In this document: in pieces, positions 9,110 through 18,412 of the stretch
Layout: the number at the start of each line of letters is the position of its first letter
Numbering within the stretch: the stretch's first letter is position 1
Origin: Clostridium minihomine
GTDB taxonomy: Bacteria; Bacillota; Clostridia; Oscillospirales; Acutalibacteraceae
Reading direction: 5' to 3'
NCBI RefSeq assembly: GCF_900240385.1
Contig: NZ_OEQH01000005.1
Span: forward strand, 1-64,000
DNA length: 64,000 nt
Translations under genes and position numbers: made by a program
The notes under the pieces: generated by a model
Seen by the model: the letters and a program-made list of their open reading frames with translations, nothing else
What the model was told of the DNA's origin: nothing
Database searches by the model: none

Positions 9110-9138
9110 TTGTGTTTTAAAAACAATTGGTATATACT
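9110..9138 (+). promoter_or_regulatory. Promoter for structured RNA / Ni transporter leader
   Basis: TTGTGT (9110-9115), 17-bp spacer, TATACT (9133-9138). Transcription should start near 9145, ahead of the structured region. Confidence 0.7.
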
Positions 9139-9144
9139 TAATGT

Positions 9145-9616
9145 GATTAAATGTTAATTGCTACATAAGCGGAGAAAGTTTGCAACAAAGGTGATTCAAG
9201 GGGATAAAATCGGTGAATTGACCTATCCGCATCACCTTGCAGGTTATGTGCAAAACGGTTGCCGGTTTTCTGCGGGAAAGGCGGGTGGTACATGGCAACA
9301 GTAAAGAATTCAGTCCTTCCAGCCAGAAAAGAGGTTTCCCAAAGCTAAGGACAGGGAACCGTTCTGCGGTGCAGCTGCCAATTGCCGCAGAGAGTAAAGT
9401 TGGAGTTTTAAAAAGCGGATGCGATATCGGGCCATACGGGCTAACTTCGAAAATACAGCGATTGAAAAAGGTGGTTCCAGGCAACAGCGCAGGCTTTCAA
9501 GAGAGAATGTGAAAGAAGATTACCTGCAATCGCACCAATTTAGGCTAAGCCGGTTCGTCAGATAGCCTGTGTTTATATGATTGCCACAGCCTCCTGCATG
9601 GGGGTTCTTTTTTTAT
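9145..9616 (+). ncRNA. Candidate structured RNA or leader, ~470 nt, ending in an intrinsic terminator
   Basis: No convincing gene lies here, but there is a dense succession of helices read directly from sequence: AAGGTGAT 9188-9195 with ATCACCTT 9231-9238 (inner GGATA 9202-9206 with TATCC 9224-9228); GTTGCC 9258-9263 with GGCAAC 9294-9299; GTCCTT 9313-9318 with AAGGAC 9347-9352; TCTGCGG 9363-9369 with CCGCAGA 9385-9391; GCGATT 9458-9463 with AATCGC 9528-9533, enclosing GCAGG/CCTGC and CTTTCA/TGAAAG; GGCTA 9543-9547 with TAGCC 9563-9567. A terminator ends it at 9588-9614. GGCAACAG occurs twice (9294, 9480). It is either a free-standing RNA or a large leader controlling the nickel-transport operon. 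I cannot match it to a known riboswitch class. Confidence 0.55.
9588..9614 (+). terminator. Intrinsic terminator in front of the Ni/peptide transporter operon
   Basis: AGCCTCC (9588-9594), loop TGCAT, GGGGGTT (9600-9606, with G-T pairs), then CTTTTTTT. It lies 125 bp before the first transporter gene, so it can act as an attenuator. Confidence 0.7.
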
Positions 9617-9739
9617 GGCATTTTTTGTCCTATGCTGTCGAGCTGCCGCAGTGCCAGGGTTATGGTGTTCGGTGAAAAAACCGGATGCTTTGCCCAGAAG
9701 TATGCCGGTATGGTAATAAAATGTGAGAAGAGGATTGTT

Positions 9740-11371
9740 ATGAAAAAAAGATGGCTTTCCCTGTTGATGATGTGTCTTTTGGTTTTTATGACAGCATGTT
9801 CCGGTTCTGGCCCCAACACGGAAAACGCCCAAAATTCTTCTGCAGCCAATGGTGGCTCTTCCCAAGACGGAATTGCCGTTTATGTGGGAACAAATCTGTT
9901 CAGCAGCAGTCTGGATCCGGTGAAAGGCGCCATGAGCTATGGATATTCCTTTACCAACTGCGCTTTGCTTCGAGTCAATCAAAATTCAGAATATGAAGGG
10001 GATATGGCAGAAAAATGGGGCATAAGCAGCGACTCTTTGATTTATACCTTTTCGCTGAAAAAGGGCGTTTTGTTTAGTGATGGATCAGAGTTGACTGCCA
10101 AAGACGTGGTTTTTACCTATGAAACCGTAAAGAAAAATCAGGCCGAAAACGAGAATGTGGATTTGACGAGGCTGAAATCGGTTCGGGCAGCGGATGAATA
10201 TACCGTTGAATTTACATTGTCAGAGCCTTATTCTCCATTTTTAGATGCCGTGGCTTCTCTTGGAATTGTGCCCACCCATAGTTATGACAGCCAGGCCTTT
10301 GACCGGTATCCCGTGGGAACCGGCCCCTGGAAAGTGGTTCAGTATGACCCGAACCAACAGATTATTGTGGAACCCAATGAACATTATTATGAAGGTGTTC
10401 CATCTATTTCTAAGGTAACACTGGTCTATATGGATGACGAAGCGGCATTTGCCGCGGCGCGTTCCGGCCAGCTGGATGTGGTTATGGTGGGGGCAAATCA
10501 TGCGTCTGAGTCGGTGAAAGGAATGCACGCTCAGTTGTTTGACACGATGGATATTCGGATGATTAGTCTGCCGGTTTTGACAGAACAGCAGAAAAAAGAT
10601 GCGCAGGGCAAAGCGTGTCAGGTGGGCAATCATATAACAGCAGATGAGAGCGTGAGAAAAGCGCTGGCCATCGGCATTGACCGAAAACAAATCATTGAGA
10701 ATGCCTTTAATGGAGTGGGAAAACCAGCCTATGGATTTACGGATAATTTAATTTGGGCCGAAACCAATGCTTATAAGGACAATCAGAAAGAAGAGGCAAA
10801 AGCCCTGTTGGAAAAAGCGGGCTGGAAGGCTACGAACGGCAACGGTGTTCGTGAAAAGAACGGAATAAAGTGTGAGTTTGACGTGTATGCCACAGGGGGG
10901 GATCAAGAGCGGTATCTTCTGGCGGCTGCGGTGGCCGAAGATGCGGCTCAGCTGGGCATTCAAATCAATGTAAAAACCGCCACATGGGATGAAGCGGCCA
11001 ATCTTCAGAATTCCTCTGGAATTGTCTGGGGATGGGGGCAATACAGCCCGACAGTTCTTCAATCTATGTTTTCTTCCCGGCTATTCCTCAGCGGAGGATA
11101 TGACAATGTGGTTGGCTATCAAAACAGCCAAGTGGATTCTTTGATTGACCAGGCGTTGTCTGCCAATAGCCAAGAAAAGGCCATCAAGGCATGGAAGCAG
11201 GCGCAGACCTTGGCAAACGAAGAGAATCCGTATCTTTATATTGCCAATATTGAACACTGTTATTTTGTCAGCGATTCTTTGGATGTATCGGTGAATACCC
11301 AGATTGCACACCCTCACGGGCACGGTGCGCCTGTCATCTGCAATATGAAGGATTGGACTTTAAAGGCTTAA
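9740..11371 (+). CDS. ABC transporter substrate-binding lipoprotein (peptide/nickel family 5)
   Basis: 543-residue extracytoplasmic solute-binding protein of family 5 (DppA/NikA/OppA). It has a lipoprotein signal (MKKRWLSLLMM... with lipobox TAC at Cys20), a Ser/Asn-rich linker, then the SBP core with the family phrase FSDGSELTAKDVVFTYE. ATG 9740 is chosen because it opens the signal peptide and follows AGAGGA; an upstream in-frame codon at 9581 would precede it with an unrelated extension. Near the C-terminus is HPHGHG, a possible metal-binding cluster. It is followed by two permeases and two ATPases and then hypB/hypA, which points to nickel (or cobalt) rather than peptide as cargo; this is inference. 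Confidence 0.85.
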   Translation: MKKRWLSLLMMCLLVFMTACSGSGPNTENAQNSSAANGGSSQDGIAVYVGTNLFSSSLDPVKGAMSYGYSFTNCALLRVNQNSEYEGDMAEKWGISSDSLIYTFSLKKGVLFSDGSELTAKDVVFTYETVKKNQAENENVDLTRLKSVRAADEYTVEFTLSEPYSPFLDAVASLGIVPTHSYDSQAFDRYPVGTGPWKVVQYDPNQQIIVEPNEHYYEGVPSISKVTLVYMDDEAAFAAARSGQLDVVMVGANHASESVKGMHAQLFDTMDIRMISLPVLTEQQKKDAQGKACQVGNHITADESVRKALAIGIDRKQIIENAFNGVGKPAYGFTDNLIWAETNAYKDNQKEEAKALLEKAGWKATNGNGVREKNGIKCEFDVYATGGDQERYLLAAAVAEDAAQLGIQINVKTATWDEAANLQNSSGIVWGWGQYSPTVLQSMFSSRLFLSGGYDNVVGYQNSQVDSLIDQALSANSQEKAIKAWKQAQTLANEENPYLYIANIEHCYFVSDSLDVSVNTQIAHPHGHGAPVICNMKDWTLKA

Positions 11372-11399
11372 TAAATAACAATGACTCCAGAGGTAAAAA

Positions 11400-12383
11400 A
11401 TGGTACGAGCAAAATACATTACCGAGGTAATCGGGCGAATGTTTTTGGTTTTATTTGCCGTAAGCATTCTGTCGTTTCTTTTGGTGACCCAATCCCCCAT
11501 AGATCCTCTTGTTTCTTATGTGGGGGTGGAATCCACTTTGTCAGAAGCGGCAAAAGCGCAGATTGCCGAGTATTGGGGGCTCAATGCACCCTTGCCGCAG
11601 CGATATCTGACTTGGCTGACCAATGTGTTTCACGGCGACTTTGGTATGTCGATTACATACAAGCGGCCGGTGATTGAGGTCATTGGGGAGCGGTTTTCTT
11701 ATTCCATTGTACTGATGGCTCTGGCTTGGTTTCTGTCCGGAATTTTGGGGTTTGTTCTTGGAATTCTTTCCGGAATCAAACAGGGGTCTTTGTTTGATAA
11801 GGTCACCAAAGTTCTCTGCCTGGGCTTGCAGTCTGCACCAAGCTTTTGGCTGGGGCTTTTGATTCTCAGCTTCTTTTCTGTTACTTTGGGGTGGTTTCCC
11901 ATTGGGATGGCGGCTCCCGTTGGAAAGCTGGCTTCGCAGGTTACACTGGCAGATCGGGCTTATCATCTGGTTCTTCCCGTTTTCACATTGACCATTGTGA
12001 GCATCAGCAAAGTAACGCTTTATACCAGGCAAAAGCTGATTGAAATTATGGCAAGTGATTTTATTTTGTTTGCCCGAGCTAGGGGAGAAAGCACAAAACA
12101 GCTGGTTTTCCGCCATGCCATACGGAATATTGCACTGCCTGCCATTACCGTACAGTTTACTTCTTTCAGTGAATTATTTGGCGGCATGGCTTTGGCCGAA
12201 ACGGTTTTTTCCTATCCGGGCATCGGCACAGCCACCACCGCCGCAGCGCTGAAAGGGGATGTGCCTTTGCTGTTGGGCATTGCACTGTTTAGCGCGCTGT
12301 TTGTGTTTGCGGGTAATCTGACCGCCAATCTTCTTTATGGAATATTGGATCCCAGAATAAAGGAGGGCGGTTATGTTGCGTGA
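11400..12383 (+). CDS. ABC transporter permease (DppB/NikB type)
   Basis: 327-residue inner-membrane permease, first of two. It shows the usual N-terminal membrane anchor, the large external loop with the phrase LNAPLPQRYLTWLTNVFHGDFGMS, and five further hydrophobic segments. The cytoplasmic ATPase-contact (EAA) loop contains RARGESTKQLVFRHAIRN. AGAGG lies 6 bp before ATG 11400. It overlaps the second permease by 11 bp. It should form the membrane channel with the next gene product. Confidence 0.88.
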   Translation: MVRAKYITEVIGRMFLVLFAVSILSFLLVTQSPIDPLVSYVGVESTLSEAAKAQIAEYWGLNAPLPQRYLTWLTNVFHGDFGMSITYKRPVIEVIGERFSYSIVLMALAWFLSGILGFVLGILSGIKQGSLFDKVTKVLCLGLQSAPSFWLGLLILSFFSVTLGWFPIGMAAPVGKLASQVTLADRAYHLVLPVFTLTIVSISKVTLYTRQKLIEIMASDFILFARARGESTKQLVFRHAIRNIALPAITVQFTSFSELFGGMALAETVFSYPGIGTATTAAALKGDVPLLLGIALFSALFVFAGNLTANLLYGILDPRIKEGGYVA

Positions 12384-13239
12384 AGCGTTTCCGGCAATCA
12401 CTTTGGTTCCCCGGCGTTCTGGCTGGAATGTCAGGACAAAAGTGTTGGTATTCCTTTGTGTTGCGGCGGTTTATCTGCTGGGGGTTTTTCTTTGGGGGCT
12501 CATGCTGAACCCTGAGTTATATGCGGTGCGCTACGCCGATAAATTGATTGCGCCCAGCCTTGCCCATCCCTTCGGAACCGATTTTATGGGCCGTGACATG
12601 TTTTTTCGAACGATAAAGGGGCTGTCGAACAGTTTAATCATCGGTCTTTCTGCCGCGGCAGTCAGTTCGGTGATAGGGCTTGTGTTTGGTGTGGCCTCGG
12701 CTTTAATTGGCGGTAAACTGGATAAATTTATTTTGTGGTGTGTAGATTGCTGTATGGGTCTGCCGCATCTGGTATTGCTGATTTTTATTTCCTTTTTAAT
12801 GGGGCGTGGGGCAAAGGGGGTTCTGGTGGGCATCGCTTTGACTCATTGGCCCGAGCTTACCCGGATGATTCGGGCAGAGGTGTTGCAGCTTCGCTCTTCC
12901 CAATTTGTACAGGCGGCTTATAAAATGGGGAAAACCAGATTCGAGGTGGCATGGGAGCATATGATTCCCCATGTGATGCCGGTCTATTTGGTTGGATTGG
13001 TGCTTTTGTTTCCCCATGCTATCATGCATGAAGCTTCCATTACCTTTTTGGGGTTCGGGTTGCCTGCGGAATCCCCGGCCATCGGTGTAATCCTTTCAGA
13101 AGCCATGCAGCATATTGCAACGGGAAAATGGTGGCTGGCTTTGTTCCCGGGGTTGATGCTTCTGTTGGCAGTGATTCTGTTTGATGTGATTGGGGAAAAC
13201 CTGAAAAAGCTGATGAATCCCCAAAGCTGCAATGAATAA
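12373..13239 (+). CDS. ABC transporter permease (DppC/NikC type)
   Basis: 288-residue partner permease. Typical features are HPFGTDFMGRDMFFR after the first membrane segment and an EAA loop with QAAYKMGKTRFEVAWEHMIPH, ending in GLPAESPAIGVILSEAM. AGGAGG lies just upstream of ATG 12373, inside the end of the previous gene. Operon member with the solute-binding protein and two ATPases. Confidence 0.88.
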   Translation: MLREAFPAITLVPRRSGWNVRTKVLVFLCVAAVYLLGVFLWGLMLNPELYAVRYADKLIAPSLAHPFGTDFMGRDMFFRTIKGLSNSLIIGLSAAAVSSVIGLVFGVASALIGGKLDKFILWCVDCCMGLPHLVLLIFISFLMGRGAKGVLVGIALTHWPELTRMIRAEVLQLRSSQFVQAAYKMGKTRFEVAWEHMIPHVMPVYLVGLVLLFPHAIMHEASITFLGFGLPAESPAIGVILSEAMQHIATGKWWLALFPGLMLLLAVILFDVIGENLKKLMNPQSCNE

Positions 13240-13249
13240 GGGGGCTGAA

Positions 13250-14179
13250 ATGAAAAATAAAATAAATTCTGCCGTCTTACAGGTTAAGGGACTGCATATT
13301 TCCTTTGAAAGATATGGCAAGGGGCTTCGTAAAGTGAATTTGGATGTGATTCACTCCCTGAGTTTAGAGGTATTTTCAGGGGAAATACTGGCCGTGGTGG
13401 GTTCCAGCGGATCGGGAAAAAGCCTTTTGGCCCACGCGATTCTTGGAATTCTTCCTCGAAATGCACAGGTGGCGGGAACGATTTGCTATCAAGGACAAAA
13501 ACTTACCCCGGAACTGCAAAAAAAATACCGGGGGACAGAAATGATGCTGATTCCGCAGTCGGTGGATTATCTGGATCCGCTGATGCGTGTAGGAAAGCAA
13601 GTTGTCGGTACCCGAGGGACCAAACAAAAACAGGAACAGGCTTTTTTGCGGTATGGGCTAAATGAGGAAACTGCAAAGAAGTATCCTTTTCAGCTTTCGG
13701 GAGGAATGGCACGCAGGGTGCTGATATCCACCGCAGTGGTTGGCAAGCCAAAGCTGATTGTGGCAGATGAGCCAACACCGGGATTAAACCCTGAAATAGC
13801 GGAGGAAACTTTTAAACATTTTCGGGAATTTGCTAATGCGGGTGCCGGTGTTTTGCTGATTACCCACGACATCGGTCTGGCTTTGCAGGCGGCTGACCGC
13901 ATTGCCGTTCTTTATGCGGGAACTGTGGTAGAAACTGCACCGGCCAAAGACTTTCAGGCGGGCAAACACGCTCTGCGGCATCCTTACAGCAAGGCTTTTT
14001 TGGATGCACTGCCGCAAAATGCATTTGCTCCCATTGCCGGAACCCAGCCCTATGCAGGGGATTTGCCCCCGGGCTGTCCGTTTGCCCCGCGCTGCCGGCT
14101 GCGCACACCAGACTGTGCAAGGCATATCCCCATGCGGAAAATAAGGGGCGGAGAGGTCAGGTGTATCCATGCAACTTGA
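13250..14179 (+). CDS. ABC transporter ATP-binding protein (DppD/NikD type)
   Basis: 309-residue ATPase energising the two permeases. Walker A is GSSGSGKS, the signature is LSGGMARR (atypical but acceptable), Walker B is LIVADEPTPGLN, and the C-terminal oligopeptide/nickel-importer extension contains CPFAPRC and CARHIP cysteines, which in this family can hold an Fe-S cluster. Start at ATG 13250 because AAGGGGG ends 5 bp upstream; ATG 13232 lies inside the previous gene without a ribosome site. Overlaps the next ATPase gene by 11 bp. Confidence 0.87.
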   Translation: MKNKINSAVLQVKGLHISFERYGKGLRKVNLDVIHSLSLEVFSGEILAVVGSSGSGKSLLAHAILGILPRNAQVAGTICYQGQKLTPELQKKYRGTEMMLIPQSVDYLDPLMRVGKQVVGTRGTKQKQEQAFLRYGLNEETAKKYPFQLSGGMARRVLISTAVVGKPKLIVADEPTPGLNPEIAEETFKHFREFANAGAGVLLITHDIGLALQAADRIAVLYAGTVVETAPAKDFQAGKHALRHPYSKAFLDALPQNAFAPIAGTQPYAGDLPPGCPFAPRCRLRTPDCARHIPMRKIRGGEVRCIHAT

Positions 14180-14840
14180 GGCCCGCAATATTGGATTTCG
14201 TTATTCCGACCGATCCGGATGGGTTTTAAAAGATGTCAGTTTAAAAGTGAAGTCCGGCGAAAAATTGGCTTTGGTGGGGCCGTCCGGCTATGGAAAAAGT
14301 ACGCTTTCTAAAATTTTAAGCGGATATCTTTTGCCGGATTTCGGGCAAGTGCTTTTGGATGGAAAACCGCTGCCTTCCAAAGGATATTGTCCGGTACAGC
14401 TGATTTATCAACATCCCGAACAGGCGGTGAATCCCCGGTGGAAGATGTCTAACATTTTAAAGGAATCCTGGCAGCCGGATGAAGCATTATTAAAGCAGAT
14501 GGGCATTGAGCCGGAATGGATGCAGCGTCGGCCGTCAGAACTTTCCGGCGGGGAGCTTCAGCGGTTTTGTATCGCGCGTGTGCTTGGCCCTCAAACGAAA
14601 TTCTTGATTTGTGACGAAATCAGCACCATGCTGGATGTGATTACACAGGCGCAGATTTGGCAGCTGCTTCTTCGGGTGGCAACAGAAAATCATCTCGGCC
14701 TGATTGTGGTCACCCATAACCGCGCTTTGGCGGATAAAGTCTGTGACAGAATCGTAGAATTGCCTGCCATCAATGGCGGGGATACTTTTAACAATCGTTC
14801 TGAGTTTGATAGGGCCGATAGAAAGAAGGTGCTTTGGTGA
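14169..14840 (+). CDS. ABC transporter ATP-binding protein (DppF/NikE type)
   Basis: 223-residue second ATPase. Walker A is GPSGYGKST (Tyr at the variable position), the signature is LSGGELQRF and Walker B is LICDEISTMLD. It is shorter than the first ATPase and lacks the cysteine-rich C-terminal extension, as is usual for the NikE-like member. Translation is coupled to the previous gene. It is the last gene of the transporter block; 124 bp separate it from hypB. Confidence 0.87.
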   Translation: MQLEARNIGFRYSDRSGWVLKDVSLKVKSGEKLALVGPSGYGKSTLSKILSGYLLPDFGQVLLDGKPLPSKGYCPVQLIYQHPEQAVNPRWKMSNILKESWQPDEALLKQMGIEPEWMQRRPSELSGGELQRFCIARVLGPQTKFLICDEISTMLDVITQAQIWQLLLRVATENHLGLIVVTHNRALADKVCDRIVELPAINGGDTFNNRSEFDRADRKKVLW

Positions 14841-14964
14841 GTGTCGGGTAGTACATAAAAACACACTGCACCATCAAGCGGTGGGAACCGCTTTCTTCCA
14901 TTGACAATACGGCGGGGCTCAAAAGGGAACCGTCGGGTAAGTTTTATTAAAAGGGGGTAATATT
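14841..14964 (+). other. Intergenic leader before hypB
   Basis: Holds a perfect small hairpin, AAGCGGT (14874-14880) with ACCGCTT (14885-14891) around GGGA, and an isolated TTGACA at about 14903 without a matching -10. No T-run follows the hairpin, so it is not a terminator; transporter and hyp genes may share a transcript. Confidence 0.4.
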
Positions 14965-15633
14965 GTGGAAAAGTTCAAGGTGCTGGAAATCAAAGAGAGC
15001 GTTTTTGCGGACAACAACCGTCAGGCGGATTTACTTCGAGAGGAACTAAAACAAAAACAGATTTTTTTGCTGAATCTGATGTCTTCCCCCGGGGCGGGAA
15101 AAACCACCACGCTGACCAAAACCATTGCAAAGCTGCAAGAGGAGCTGCGTATCGGCATTATGGAAGCCGATATTGATTCTGATGTGGACGCCAGAACAAT
15201 TTCAGAAACCGGCGCAAAAGTCATTCAATTACATACCGGCGGCATGTGCCATTTGGATGCCGAAATGACCCGGCAAGGGCTGGAGGGGCTGGAAGCAGAC
15301 GAACTGGATCTGGTGATTTTAGAAAATGTGGGGAATTTGGTTTGCCCTGCAGAATTCGATACCGGTGCCGCTAAAAACGCCATGATTTTAAGTGTGCCGG
15401 AAGGCGATGACAAACCCCTGAAATATCCGTTGATGTTTTCTGTGGCAGATGTGCTGCTGATTAATAAAATTGACACGCTAGAGTTGTTTGATTTTGATAT
15501 TAAGGCATGCACCGAAAGAGCCAGAAAAATCAACCCGAAGATTAAGGTTATTCCCATTTCGGCCAAAACCGGAGAGGGAATGGAGGAATGGGTCGACTGG
15601 CTGCGTTCGGCTGTGAGGGATGCTGTTCACTGA
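14965..15633 (+). CDS. hypB: Hydrogenase nickel incorporation GTPase HypB
   Basis: 222-residue SIMIBI-class GTPase that delivers Ni2+ to NiFe enzymes. The P-loop is SSPGAGKTTT (about 40-49). The GTP-dependent metal site appears in GGMCHLDAEM (Cys and His ligands at the dimer interface), and the base-recognition motif is NKID. The His-rich or CXXCGC N-terminal nickel store found in some HypBs is absent. GTG start at 14965 with AAGGGGGT 6 bp upstream. It lies directly after a Ni/peptide-class importer and is followed by a flavoprotein and hypA, so uptake and insertion of nickel look co-regulated. Confidence 0.92.
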   Translation: MEKFKVLEIKESVFADNNRQADLLREELKQKQIFLLNLMSSPGAGKTTTLTKTIAKLQEELRIGIMEADIDSDVDARTISETGAKVIQLHTGGMCHLDAEMTRQGLEGLEADELDLVILENVGNLVCPAEFDTGAAKNAMILSVPEGDDKPLKYPLMFSVADVLLINKIDTLELFDFDIKACTERARKINPKIKVIPISAKTGEGMEEWVDWLRSAVRDAVH

Positions 15634-15659
15634 TCATTTGCGGAAAGGAAGGGGTTTTG

Positions 15660-18359
15660 ATGGCAGTCAAGCAAAAAGTGCTCGAATTTGCAAACAAGGT
15701 AAGCAATAAAAAGCCCGGCACCAAGGGTGCTTTTACAGAGAAGGATCCGGAATATAAGATTCTGGAACCCGTCATGACGGATGAAATGGCAGAGGTGGCT
15801 CTTTGCCTGGATTTTCGTGTTCCGAAAAGTGCGCGTGAGGTGGCTTCCCTCAGCAAAAAGCCGCTGGAACGCACCACAGAGCTTTTAATGGAATTGGCCG
15901 ATGCAGGGGTCTGCTTTATCAATCACAAGGATGGCGAAGACAAGTTTTGGTATGACACTTGGGTTCCCGGTATCATGGAAATGATGGCCAACAATCTGGA
16001 AAATGTGCGAAAACATCCGCAGATTGCCGAAGCGTTTGAAGAGTATGGCCGGGTGCGCGGTGCCAAAACTGCCGGGATGCTGCCGGTGGGGGTGGGGCTG
16101 ATGCGTGTCATTCCCATCGAGAGCGCTATCGATGGGGAATCGCGCAAGGCCTCTTATGAAGAGGTTTCGAAATACCTGAATGAGAACACGGTGTTTTCCG
16201 TGTCCGATTGTGCCTGCCGCACGGTAAGAGAGAGTATGGGCGAGGGCTGCGGACATTTAAAGGAAGATATGTGCATCCAAATGGGGCATGCCGCCGAATA
16301 TTATATTCGCACCGGGCGGGGGCGTCAGATTTCCCGGGAAGAAGCCTTTGAAATTATTCACAGGGCCGAAGAAAACGGCCTGATGCATCAAATCCCCAAT
16401 CTGGATGGTTCTGGGAAAACCCATGCCATCTGTAACTGCTGCGGCTGTTCCTGCCTGTCGCTGCGAACTGCCGAGATGTTTTTAAATGCAGACATGGTGC
16501 GCTCTAACTACGTGTCCGTAGTAGATAAAGACAAATGTGTGGCCTGCGGCGAGTGCGTGGAAAACTGCCCGGTAAACGCTTTGCGGCTGGGCCAGAAATT
16601 GTGTTCCACAAAGTCGGTGGTGGAGGATATCACCACAACCGTTACCCCCCGCGATACCGAATGGACTGAGGATAAATGGAATCCGGATTATCGTATTAAC
16701 CGCAAAAACGTGGTCGATACCGGAACCAGCCCTTGCAAGACCCAGTGCCCGGCTCATATTGGCATTCAGGGTTATATTAAACTGGCATCCCAAGGGCGGT
16801 ATACCGATGCGCTGGAACTGATTAAGAAAAACAATCCCTTCCCGGCTGTATGCGGTCGCATTTGCCCCCGAAGCTGTGAATCGGCCTGTACCAGGGGTGA
16901 TATTGACGAGCCTATTGCCATTGATGAAATCAAAAAGTTTATTGCCGAGCAGGATCTGAAGACAGAACACCGCTATATTCCAAAACGCCGCCATGAATAC
17001 GGGAAGAAAATCGCTGTGGTGGGGGCTGGGCCTTCCGGTCTTTCCTGTGCGTATTACCTTGCGATTGACGGCTATCGGGTAACGGTCTTTGAAAAAGAAA
17101 AGGTGCCCGGGGGCATGCTATCGTTGGGAATCCCTGCTTTCCGTTTGGAAAAGGATGTCATTCGTGCCGAGATTGATATTCTGCGGGAAATGGGGGGTGA
17201 AATCCAAACCGGTATAGAGGTGGGAAAAGATGTGACTCTTGATGACCTGAGGGCACAGGGCTTTGAAGCCTTTTATTTGGCCATTGGCGCACAGGCCGGG
17301 CGAAAGCTGGGCATAGAGGGGGAAGAAGCCTCTGATGTGCTGGTGGGTGTAGACTTTTTGCGCCGCATTAATTTGGGAGAAACTCTTCAGCTGAAAGGCA
17401 ATGTGGTGGTAATCGGGGGCGGCAATGTGGCCATTGATGTGGCGCGCGCCGCTACCCGCGTAAACAACGGCGGGCAAGTGAATATGTATTGTTTGGAAAG
17501 CCGTGCCGAAATGCCCGCGCTGGAGGAAGAAGTAGAAGAAGCGGAAGAGGAAGGAATCGTGATTCATAACTCTTGGGGACCAAAACGGATTGTGGTGGAA
17601 AACGGAAAAGTTACCGGGGTGGAATTCCAAAAATGCCTTTCCGTATTTGATGAAAATCGGCGGTTTGCCCCCCAATATGATGAGGCGAATACGATTGTTG
17701 TTCCGGCCGATTCTATTTTACTGAGCATTGGGCAAAGTATTGATTGGGGTACGATTTTAAAAGGCAGCAAATTGGAGCTGAATCCCAACCGCACCGCAAA
17801 GGCAAATGCGGTTACCCTGCAAACCGATGAACCTGATCTGTTTGTGGGCGGCGACGCTTATACCGGCCCCAGATTCGCCATTGACGCCATTGCCCACGGC
17901 AAGGAAGCGGCGATTTCTATTCATCGCTTTGTACATCCCGGTCAGGATATGCTGATTGGGCGGGATCGCCGGGAATACCGCGCCTTGGACAAAGCCAGCC
18001 TGATCATTGACGGATACGACACCATGCCGCGGCAAAGACCAGCGCATTTAAAAGCAGCGGATGGAAGAAAACAGTTTCGGGATTTGCGTTCTACCTTTAC
18101 CGAAGAACAGATGCAGCGCGAAACAGAACGCTGTTTGGGCTGTGGCGCCACTATTGTGGATCAGTATCTTTGTGTGGGATGCGGCCAGTGTACCACGAAA
18201 TGCAAGTTTGATGCCATTCATTTGGAACGCCGGTATGACGGGCAAGGAGTTTCTTATGAAAACATGAAGCCCGTGGTTATTAAACATGTATTAAAGAGAA
18301 AAGTGCGTATTACGGCCAAAAAAATTAAAGGGACGTTTTCTTCAAAAGCAGCTCGTTAA
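15660..18359 (+). CDS. Multi-cluster Fe-S / FAD-dependent NAD(P)H oxidoreductase (GltD-like)
   Basis: 899-residue flavoprotein that moves electrons between NAD(P)H and Fe-S clusters. Domains in order: a cysteine-rich N-terminal region (about 1-285, with DCACR and CNCCGCSC); a ferredoxin motif CVACGECVENCP (about 292-303); a GltD-type cluster region with CKTQCPAHI and CGRICPRSCESAC; an FAD Rossmann fold VGAGPSGLSCAYYL (from about 452); a second dinucleotide fold VIGGGNVAID (about 583); and a C-terminal ferredoxin, CLGCGA and CVGCGQCTTKC (about 824-848). ATG 15660 follows GGAAAGGAAGGGG; an upstream codon at 15588 lies inside hypB. Its position between hypB and hypA suggests a hydrogenase-related electron-transfer role, but the partner enzyme is not in the window. 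Confidence 0.82.
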   Translation: MAVKQKVLEFANKVSNKKPGTKGAFTEKDPEYKILEPVMTDEMAEVALCLDFRVPKSAREVASLSKKPLERTTELLMELADAGVCFINHKDGEDKFWYDTWVPGIMEMMANNLENVRKHPQIAEAFEEYGRVRGAKTAGMLPVGVGLMRVIPIESAIDGESRKASYEEVSKYLNENTVFSVSDCACRTVRESMGEGCGHLKEDMCIQMGHAAEYYIRTGRGRQISREEAFEIIHRAEENGLMHQIPNLDGSGKTHAICNCCGCSCLSLRTAEMFLNADMVRSNYVSVVDKDKCVACGECVENCPVNALRLGQKLCSTKSVVEDITTTVTPRDTEWTEDKWNPDYRINRKNVVDTGTSPCKTQCPAHIGIQGYIKLASQGRYTDALELIKKNNPFPAVCGRICPRSCESACTRGDIDEPIAIDEIKKFIAEQDLKTEHRYIPKRRHEYGKKIAVVGAGPSGLSCAYYLAIDGYRVTVFEKEKVPGGMLSLGIPAFRLEKDVIRAEIDILREMGGEIQTGIEVGKDVTLDDLRAQGFEAFYLAIGAQAGRKLGIEGEEASDVLVGVDFLRRINLGETLQLKGNVVVIGGGNVAIDVARAATRVNNGGQVNMYCLESRAEMPALEEEVEEAEEEGIVIHNSWGPKRIVVENGKVTGVEFQKCLSVFDENRRFAPQYDEANTIVVPADSILLSIGQSIDWGTILKGSKLELNPNRTAKANAVTLQTDEPDLFVGGDAYTGPRFAIDAIAHGKEAAISIHRFVHPGQDMLIGRDRREYRALDKASLIIDGYDTMPRQRPAHLKAADGRKQFRDLRSTFTEEQMQRETERCLGCGATIVDQYLCVGCGQCTTKCKFDAIHLERRYDGQGVSYENMKPVVIKHVLKRKVRITAKKIKGTFSSKAAR

Positions 18360-18412
18360 AGCGGGGGTATATGGTGTACGGCATGCCCTTGGGGACGAAA
18401 GAAGGTGTTGGT

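Noticed and set aside
9275-9300. T-box-like GGTGGTAC
   Set aside because: The full T-box sequence and the specifier stem are absent, and no antiterminator pairing with a terminator was found.
9237-9512. 91-codon plus-strand frame inside the structured region
   Set aside because: No ribosome site, unusual composition, and the sequence is explained by overlapping RNA helices. Also no similarity I recognise.
9630-9720. Cobalamin-riboswitch-like words (CGGTGAAAAAACCGG, CCCAGAAGTATGCC)
   Set aside because: The conserved cobalamin elements appear out of order and the CCCGC-ACTG core is missing; resemblance is probably chance, though the position before a Ni/Co-class importer makes a covariance-model scan worthwhile.
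17118-17675. Minus-strand frame opposite the Fe-S flavoprotein
   Set aside because: Shadow of a conserved coding region; no supporting signal.
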